DNA from: Caldilinea sp.
GTDB lineage: Bacteria > Chloroflexota > Anaerolineae > Caldilineales > Caldilineaceae
Length of the DNA: 10,731 nt
Direction of reading: 5' to 3'
Assembly (NCBI GenBank): GCA_025055055.1
Contig: JANWYX010000273.1
Coordinates: forward strand, 1 to 10,731
Shown piece after piece: positions 1-10,731 of the stretch (position 1 is the first letter of the stretch; every line of letters starts with the position of its first letter). The notes below the pieces were generated by a model. It was not told the DNA's origin. It saw nothing but the letters and a program-made list of their open reading frames with translations, and ran no database searches. The position numbers were made by a program, and so were the translations under genes.

Positions 1-224
1 GTCAGCCCGATCTTGCGCCCCAAAATGCGCTCCCCGCGCGCCACGCGCAGCGCAGTCCAACGCGTCTGGATGGCGTAGGCGGTGGCTGCGTCCGTTACAC
101 CCTCGCTTTCCGTCAAAGGCGGGATCGTGAAGCGCTCTTCCCAGGCGCGATCTAGCCGCCGGGCCAAGGCGTCTATTTCTCGTTCGTCTGCACGTTGTTC
201 GGCGGTTCTGAACTGCTGAGACAT
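1..224 (-). CDS. 2-oxopent-4-enoate hydratase-like protein, N-terminal part (MhpD/FAH family)
   Basis: Only the first 74 codons lie in the window; the gene continues past position 1. A GGAGGT ribosome-binding site lies 10 nt before the ATG at 224. The peptide has an N-terminal helix (about residues 15-30), an AYAIQ segment (50-54) and ends in GRKIGL (69-74). These are hallmarks of the 2-keto-4-pentenoate hydratase / 4-oxalocrotonate decarboxylase family; from memory the G-R-K-[IV]-G-L stretch is closer to MhpD-type hydratases than to decarboxylases. The expected reaction is addition of water to 2-oxopent-4-enoate, giving 4-hydroxy-2-oxovalerate, the substrate of the aldolase encoded at 2526-3563. 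It is the last visible gene of the minus-strand operon, 87 nt after the preceding family member. The metal-binding residues are outside the window, so hydratase versus decarboxylase is not settled. Confidence 0.75.
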   Translation of the reverse strand, partial: MSQQFRTAEQRADEREIDALARRLDRAWEERFTIPPLTESEGVTDAATAYAIQTRWTALRVARGERILGRKIGL

Positions 225-311
225 ATAGGGCTTGACCTCCGTATAGAGTGCAAGGCTCCGCTTTCGGGGCGCCGCACCGCAACGGGTGAAAACGGAGACA
301 GGGATCGACTG

Positions 312-1040
312 CTATTCAAGCTTTGCCAACAATAGGTGATGGTCTGCGCTCCTGACTTCTAGGACTCCCGTCTCGACGGGAATAGCCTCTGCCGGCGAGC
401 CGAGAAAGACAATGTGCCCGGCCTCCAGGCCGCCTACGGCGCGCGCCAGCCGGCACAACTGCTCTTCAACGTTGCCCAGCGCTTCCACCGGCCCTTCGCT
501 GCGCAGAATGCCGTTGAGATAGAGACGCAACGAGCCGACAGGCGGCGCTTCCAGCAGGCGGTTGCTCAGCAAGAATGCGCCGCCGGACGCGTTGTCGGCG
601 ATCACCTCGGCGGCGCTGAAGCGGTAGTCCGTCCACACGCTGTCCAACACGTCGACACCGAGGAAATAACCGCCGACAGCATGGGCGGCCATGCCGGGCT
701 CCGCCTCTGCAGGCAAGGCTTTGCGCAAAACCACAGCGATCTCCGGCTCCAGCTGCGGCTGGATGAAGTCGCTCAACCGTACTTCGCCCTCAAGCAACAT
801 CGAGCGACGAATCTGCCCGTAGATTGGCTGCTGCAATCCCATTTGCACCTGCTTGGCAGGGCCGACGAGGCCGAGTTTGTAGCCGACGCAATCGGTCTGC
901 GCTTGAAGGTGACGCTGGATGCGATAGGCGCCGGCAATATCCACGTTCCATTCGCGTGTGCGCCCCGGCATCGCAATGCGATTTCGCCGCGCGTTGGCGA
1001 TGGCATCGGCCAAGGTTTGTTCAGCAGCGTTCAGATTCAT
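312..1040 (-). CDS. Hydratase/decarboxylase family protein, probable 4-oxalocrotonate decarboxylase or 2-oxopent-4-enoate hydratase
   Basis: This is a full-length 242-residue member of the FAH-like hydratase/decarboxylase family (usual length about 260). Seen in order are AYRIQ (38-42), GYKLGL (53-58), an MGLQQPIYG segment (67-75), acidic metal-ligand pair E98 and E100 in QLEPEI, and ADNAS (148-152). The QMG...PIYG stretch resembles 4-oxalocrotonate decarboxylases (DmpH/NahK) more than MhpD, but I would not separate the two by eye. The third metal ligand, usually Glu in an EV-x-DSR motif, appears as Asp130 in VDVLDS, and the Arg after that Ser is Val. The enzyme acts in the cytoplasm in the lower meta-cleavage pathway. 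The start is uncertain: the ATG at 1040 has no clear Shine-Dalgarno and an in-frame TTG lies at 1052. It begins 30 nt after the hydrolase stop, consistent with coupled translation. Confidence 0.8.
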   Translation of the reverse strand: MNLNAAEQTLADAIANARRNRIAMPGRTREWNVDIAGAYRIQRHLQAQTDCVGYKLGLVGPAKQVQMGLQQPIYGQIRRSMLLEGEVRLSDFIQPQLEPEIAVVLRKALPAEAEPGMAAHAVGGYFLGVDVLDSVWTDYRFSAAEVIADNASGGAFLLSNRLLEAPPVGSLRLYLNGILRSEGPVEALGNVEEQLCRLARAVGGLEAGHIVFLGSPAEAIPVETGVLEVRSADHHLLLAKLE

Positions 1041-1070
1041 GATTGAGTCCAAGAATGCGTCGATCGTGGT

Positions 1071-1922
1071 TTATCGAGTTTCGCCGAAAAAGTGCATCAG
1101 CAGCTCATGGAAACGTTGACTGTGCTCGATCTGTGTCCAGTGGCTGCACCGGCCAATAATATGCATCTCCACATTCTGCAGGCGATTCACCAAATAGTAG
1201 CTGGTTTCGACCGGCACGATCAAATCATCGCGACCGTGCACGAGCAACACCGGGTGCTCGATGCGGCGCAGCGTCGAATCGGGCACGATTAGGTCGTCGA
1301 GATGTTTTTGACGCGGGGGCAGGAACATCGCCGTAAAGGAGCGCCGCACTTCTTCTTTCATTGCCGCCGCGTAACGAATGCGCACGATCTCATCCAACCG
1401 CTCGCGCAGAAAGCCATCATCGTAGACGAACCAGCGGATCGCCTGGGCCAGCACCGCCGGCGAAGGATCGTCATAGAACCCCCACAGTCGATCCAGCTCC
1501 GGCGTAAGACGACAGGGCGCGCCGATAGCGCCCATCAGCACCACGCGCTCGAAGCGTTGGGGCGCCTCCATGAGCAGATGCAATGCCACCGCGCCGCCCA
1601 TCGAGTTGCCGACAAGATGCGCCTTCTCAATGTTCAGTGCGTCGAGTAGCCCCAGCATTTGATCCACCCACAGACGCATCCACCCGCGCATACCGGTCGG
1701 CGCCGGCTCGGGGTGATGACTTTCGCCAAAGCCGATCAGATCGGGCGCAATACAATCCCAGCGATCGCTCAGCGCAGGGAGAGCAAGTTGCCAGTTCGAC
1801 CAGCCGTTGGCGCCGGGTCCGGAGCCATGAATGAAGAGGATAGGCGTTGCACCTGCTTCCTCGCCCTGACGATGATAGTTGGTGACCTGTCCGCGAATCG
1901 TTATTTGTTTCGCCGATGACAT
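1071..1922 (-). CDS. Alpha/beta hydrolase, 2-hydroxymuconic semialdehyde hydrolase type (DmpD/XylF/BphD family)
   Basis: A 283-residue alpha/beta-fold hydrolase with every hallmark of meta-cleavage-product hydrolases. It has the oxyanion-loop motif HGSGPG (32-37), the nucleophile elbow GNSMG with Ser107, and a lid region at about 140-210. The acid is the second Asp of HGRDD (Asp233) and the base is His261 in CSHW; the 28-residue Asp-to-His spacing equals that of BphD (Asp237/His265). The expected reaction is C-C bond hydrolysis of the ring-fission product. For 2-hydroxymuconic semialdehyde this gives 2-oxopent-4-enoate and formate; alkyl-substituted products would give the matching acid. It sits between the flavin reductase (80-nt gap) and the hydratase/decarboxylase gene. 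The ATG at 1922 has a modest GAAAGG upstream. Exact substrate specificity is not readable from sequence. Confidence 0.9.
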   Translation of the reverse strand: MSSAKQITIRGQVTNYHRQGEEAGATPILFIHGSGPGANGWSNWQLALPALSDRWDCIAPDLIGFGESHHPEPAPTGMRGWMRLWVDQMLGLLDALNIEKAHLVGNSMGGAVALHLLMEAPQRFERVVLMGAIGAPCRLTPELDRLWGFYDDPSPAVLAQAIRWFVYDDGFLRERLDEIVRIRYAAAMKEEVRRSFTAMFLPPRQKHLDDLIVPDSTLRRIEHPVLLVHGRDDLIVPVETSYYLVNRLQNVEMHIIGRCSHWTQIEHSQRFHELLMHFFGETR

Positions 1923-2002
1923 AGGTTGCCTTTCACTGTTCTGAAAGTAGAGTCAATACAAAGCCGCAAAGATGTAAAGGAAAACCAGAGGGAGCCTGCT
2001 GA

Positions 2003-2503
<501 letters not shown>

Positions 2504-2525
2504 TTGAGAACTCCTTTGCAAACCA

Positions 2526-4477
<1,952 letters not shown>

Positions 4478-5362
4478 ACAGGCTCCTTCTCGAAGTAGCC
4501 CAGACGCTCCGAGATGCGCTGCGCGCCCTCGACAATGGCGCGAGTGTATTGCATCTTGTGCATCTGAAAGCGATGCGTGGGCGTCGAAAAGCTGACGGCG
4601 GCCACTACCTGCCCTTCATAGTCCCGAATCGGCGCCGCCACGCAGCAGAGGCCGATGGAGACTTCCTCCAGATCGTAGGCGTACCCCTGCCGACGCACTC
4701 TCGAAAGCTCCTCGGCCAGCGCGTCAAGCGATGTGATCGTGTTGGGCGTAAATGGATGCAGCTCGCCGTCTCCCACCACGCGCAGCACTTCCTCCCACGG
4801 TCGATGAGCCAGGAGCACCTTACCGACGCCGGAGCAATGCGCAGGCAATCGCACGCCCACGCCCGAAAGCTCGACCTGCAACCCTTGTTGGCCGCGCAAC
4901 TTTTCGAGATAGACTACGGCGCCGGACTCCAACACGGCCAGATGCATCGTCTCCCCCCAGCGCGTCACCATCTCCTGCATCACCGCGCGCGCCTCGTCGC
5001 GAAATTCGGTGGTTTTGAGCAGCGTCTGGCCCAACTCTAGCAGACGCCACCCCAGCCGGTAGCGGCCAGAGCCAACACGGCGCAGCAACCCATGTTCTGC
5101 CAGGCTGCTGAGCAGCTCTGAAACGCTGGATTTGGGCAATTCAAGCGCCTTCGCCATTTCACCCACCGTCCATTCCGGCTGGAGCGGCGTGAAGAGCGTC
5201 AACGCGCGCGCGGCTTTATGGAGCGTTCGCAACATCGAAAACCTCCCGACAAACCAGGACACCGGCGCTTGCCCCGCTATGTAAGACAATCGGTTCAGGG
5301 CGGAGTTCATTCCACCCTGGGGGATACGATGATTCTTGAATGACGGCGAGGGGCGAAATTTT

Positions 5363-5392
5363 AGTATACGCCTGTTGTCCGATTTTCACCAA
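5363..5392 (-). promoter_or_regulatory. Candidate internal promoter before the IclR gene
   Basis: On the minus strand a TATACT (-10, at 5363-5368) is preceded by TTGGTG (-35, at 5387-5392) with an 18-bp spacer, about 130 nt before the IclR start. The -10 is one base off consensus; the -35 matches only TTG. The segment is AT-rich compared with the flanking genes. CTGTTG (5372-5377) and CAACAG (5390-5395) form a short inverted repeat over the spacer and -35, a possible operator. It would drive the regulator and lower-pathway genes independently of the hydroxylase. Visual identification only. Confidence 0.4.
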
Positions 5393-5468
5393 CAGCACGC
5401 GACGACGACTTCTCTACAGATTTTCCATTGATGGGACCGAAGCGACAGAGGGTGCAGCGATTTTCACC
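5380..5468. repeat. Two direct copies of CGATTTTCACC in the IclR upstream region
   Basis: The 11-mer CGATTTTCACC occurs exactly at 5380-5390 and at 5458-5468, 78 bp apart. One copy overlaps the candidate -35 of the IclR promoter and the other lies in the loop of the 5442-5480 hairpin. A close relative of the first copy lies upstream of the hydroxylase gene (8254-8265). This may be a protein-binding motif. Confidence 0.55.
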
Positions 5469-5480
5469 GCCCTCTGTCGC
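5442..5480 (-). terminator. Perfect 11-bp stem hairpin after the dioxygenase gene (attenuator-like or processing structure)
   Basis: CCCTCTGTCGC at 5470-5480 pairs perfectly with GCGACAGAGGG at 5442-5452, with a 17-nt loop. In minus-strand RNA it begins 8 nt after the dioxygenase stop codon. There is no U-run after the stem, so it is not a textbook intrinsic terminator. It could be a partial terminator, a stabiliser of the upstream mRNA end, or a long operator palindrome. It separates the hydroxylase-dioxygenase pair from the IclR and lower-pathway genes. Confidence 0.6.
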
Positions 5481-5487
5481 CTTCCTG

Positions 5488-6462
<975 letters not shown>

Positions 6463-6512
6463 GATTGCCTCCTCCTGGAATCAAAAAACAACAGAGCAAA
6501 GCGCCTGAAAAA

Positions 6513-8114
<1,602 letters not shown>

Positions 8115-8127
8115 ACGCAAGACCTCC

Positions 8128-8158
<31 letters not shown>

Positions 8159-8189
8159 GTCAAATGCTCAACTGAGTTGCGGTGAAGCC

Positions 8190-8219
8190 ATCATATCGGA
8201 TCAAAGAGGAAGGCGTCGA
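8190..8219 (-). promoter_or_regulatory. Candidate proximal promoter of the catabolic operon
   Basis: On the minus strand TATGAT (-10, 8190-8195) is preceded by TCGACG (-35, 8214-8219) with an 18-bp spacer. It lies 75 nt upstream of the hydroxylase start and just downstream of the 15-bp palindrome at 8228-8242. The -10 is one base off consensus; the -35 matches four of six. Promoter rules in Chloroflexota are poorly known, so this is tentative. Confidence 0.4.
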
Positions 8220-8227
8220 TAGAAGAA

Positions 8228-8242
8228 TTCGGAATATCCGAA
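8228..8242. promoter_or_regulatory. 15-bp palindrome, candidate operator for the IclR regulator
   Basis: TTCGGAATATCCGAA has perfect 6-bp arms (TTCGGA/TCCGAA) around ATA. Its size and A+T centre suit an IclR-family operator, and it ends 8 bp upstream of the candidate -35 box, where an activator would bind. The assignment to the regulator at 4417-5235 is inference. Confidence 0.5.
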
Positions 8243-8262
8243 CAGAGGGCAATTTTTCCACC

Positions 8263-8281
8263 AACTTCGAGAAAACTTCGA
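8263..8281. repeat. Direct repeat AACTTCGA, 11-bp period
   Basis: AACTTCGA occurs at 8263-8270 and again at 8274-8281, an 11-bp period that puts both copies on one face of the helix. The pair lies 20 bp upstream of the 15-bp palindrome and partly inside the motif shared with the IclR promoter region. It may be a second regulator-binding site. Confidence 0.4.
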
Positions 8282-8364
8282 CAAAGGCCTCGGCCTTCGG
8301 TGCCCACATTCGAGCGTCGCCTCTGACGTGACGCAGCGGTCTCACGACCTGTCCGACTGGAGGC

Positions 8365-8403
8365 CAAACCTGCGATAGTATCCGGTTTGCTTCGATTCGT
8401 CAG
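8365..8403 (-). promoter_or_regulatory. Candidate distal promoter overlapped by an inverted repeat
   Basis: On the minus strand TACTAT (-10, 8375-8380) and CTGACG (-35, 8398-8403) are 17 bp apart, each four of six to consensus. CAAACC (8365-8370) and GGTTTG (8384-8389) form a perfect inverted repeat around the -10, as a repressor operator might. If used, the hydroxylase mRNA would have a leader of about 255 nt. Weak visual evidence. Confidence 0.25.
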
Positions 8404-8468
8404 ATGTCAGGGAGCCTGGCGAAAGAAAGATTTTAGCCGGAGCGACGAGAGAGAATGTCGAGGAGCGT

Positions 8469-8511
8469 GCGGGCGAAGCGCCGAAGTGCCTTGCTCCGCC
8501 CGCCCCTTTTT
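8469..8511 (+). terminator. Rho-independent-like terminator reading on the plus strand
   Basis: GCGGGCGAAGC (8469-8479) pairs with GCTCCGCCCGC (8493-8503) with one mismatch, followed by CCC and TTTTT (8507-8511). The T-run is on the plus strand, yet no plus-strand gene precedes it and bL9, 40 nt to the right, is transcribed the other way. It may block antisense transcription, or the stem alone may mark the bL9 mRNA end. Together with 8115-8552 it forms the spacer between the operon and bL9; I see no gene in that spacer. Confidence 0.5.
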
Positions 8512-8552
8512 GTGATTAAAATTAAAGAAGCGCAAAGATTTCTGCTCGAGAC

Positions 8553-9080
<528 letters not shown>

Positions 9081-9509
9081 ACAAATCTCTCCTTTTTTCA
9101 CAAGCGTATCACACAGATACGTGGTTCGCAGCCCAATGAAGCTTAACAAATCCATCCGGTAATCTATAGGCGCTGCTCTTGGCTTCGCTTCCTTGTCTCA
9201 TTCAAAACCTTGCGATGTGCCAAGGCCGTGCGGTTTCCCGCCGCATCCACAATTCCAGAGTGTCTTTGTTAAAAACCATTAGACTGCTATTGCTTCAAAC
9301 CGCTATTGTTTCAACATGTCAGGCGCCGAAACGCAGACAGAGCTTTATCTTAGCAAATGAAGTTCCCTTAGGCGAAATTTGGATACGCAGTTTACGATTC
9401 ATTTCCGACAACGATTTCATGCTATACTGCACCGCGTATCATGGGTGATAACCGGCTTCAATGCTTTTGGAAACAGAATTATCTGCGACGCTGCGCAGCG
9501 AGGCTTCTT
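9081..9509. other. Intergenic region between divergent bL9 and SH3-protein genes
   Basis: About 430 nt, more AT-rich than the genes around it, with no convincing ORF or RNA gene. It should hold both promoters. The bL9 leader has a perfect inverted repeat, CGTATC/GATACG, at 9105-9121. A weak TTGGGC plus 17 bp plus TGTGAT pair lies over it on the minus strand. A 16-bp imperfect tandem repeat (12 of 16 identical) lies at 9285-9316. Confidence 0.6.
9420..9428 (+). promoter_or_regulatory. Candidate extended -10 promoter for the SH3 protein gene
   Basis: TGCTATACT is an extended -10 element (TG, one base, TATACT with one mismatch). No good -35 stands 16-18 bp upstream, as is common for extended -10 promoters. 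It would start RNA near 9435, about 75 nt before the preferred GTG start at 9510 and too close to the ATG at 9441 for a normal leader. Confidence 0.4.

Positions 9510-10731
<1,222 letters not shown>

Noticed and set aside
414..1046. Long plus-strand ORF opposite the hydratase/decarboxylase, and similar plus-strand ORFs at 2030-2773, 3779-4420 and 7446-8222
   Set aside because: All lie antisense to genes with intact catalytic motifs, are rich in His/Arg/Gln as expected for high-GC antisense frames, and match no family I know.
5236..5310. Longer IclR start at 5310
   Set aside because: The extra 25 residues precede the usual first helix of the family, and the ATG at 5235 has a better GGGAGGT site.
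9081..9155. 25-residue N-terminal extension of bL9
   Set aside because: It covers the ribosome-binding site of the true start and has no counterpart in bL9 proteins.
9285..9316. Tandem 16-bp repeat resembling a CRISPR repeat fragment
   Set aside because: There are only two adjacent, imperfect copies without spacers and no cas genes nearby.

Overview
The window carries most of a catabolic operon for aerobic degradation of a phenolic compound. It runs right to left on the minus strand (about 8114 down to 1) and is followed by the gene for ribosomal protein bL9 (minus) and the start of a secreted, Thr-Pro-rich SH3 protein (plus). Long Thr-Pro linkers next to a bacterial SH3 domain, high GC, and bL9 encoded away from rpsF/ssb/rpsR suggest a Chloroflexota bacterium of the Caldilineae/Anaerolineae type. 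This is an inference from sequence character; there is no rRNA in the window.

Catabolic operon, in transcription order: HpaB/PheA1-type FAD-dependent aromatic hydroxylase (8114-6513); catechol 2,3-dioxygenase (6462-5488); an IclR-family regulator (5235-4417); acylating acetaldehyde dehydrogenase (4477-3560); 4-hydroxy-2-oxovalerate aldolase (3563-2526); HpaC/PheA2-type flavin reductase (2503-2003); alpha/beta hydrolase for the ring-fission product (1922-1071); a hydratase/decarboxylase family enzyme (1040-312); and the N-terminus of a second member of that family (224 to beyond position 1). Together they encode a nearly complete route: phenol to catechol, then 2-hydroxymuconic semialdehyde, 2-oxopent-4-enoate, 4-hydroxy-2-oxovalerate, pyruvate plus acetaldehyde, and acetyl-CoA. 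The aldolase/acetaldehyde dehydrogenase pair argues for a catechol meta pathway rather than the homoprotocatechuate route of true 4-hydroxyphenylacetate degraders.

The regulatory layout is the most interesting part. The IclR gene sits inside the operon. It is separated from the dioxygenase gene by a perfect 11-bp inverted repeat and a candidate internal promoter, and its 3' end overlaps the next enzyme gene by 61 nt. The 438-nt region upstream of the hydroxylase gene holds a perfect 15-bp palindrome, direct repeats one helical turn apart, and a motif shared with the IclR upstream region.

The right flank has bL9 with an unusually long Ala-rich tail, a gene-free spacer (9081-9509), and the plus-strand SH3 protein running off the window. 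I see no tRNA, rRNA, transposase, CRISPR array or phage gene. The system looks like a known pathway with unusual gene order and regulation, not a new enzymatic system.
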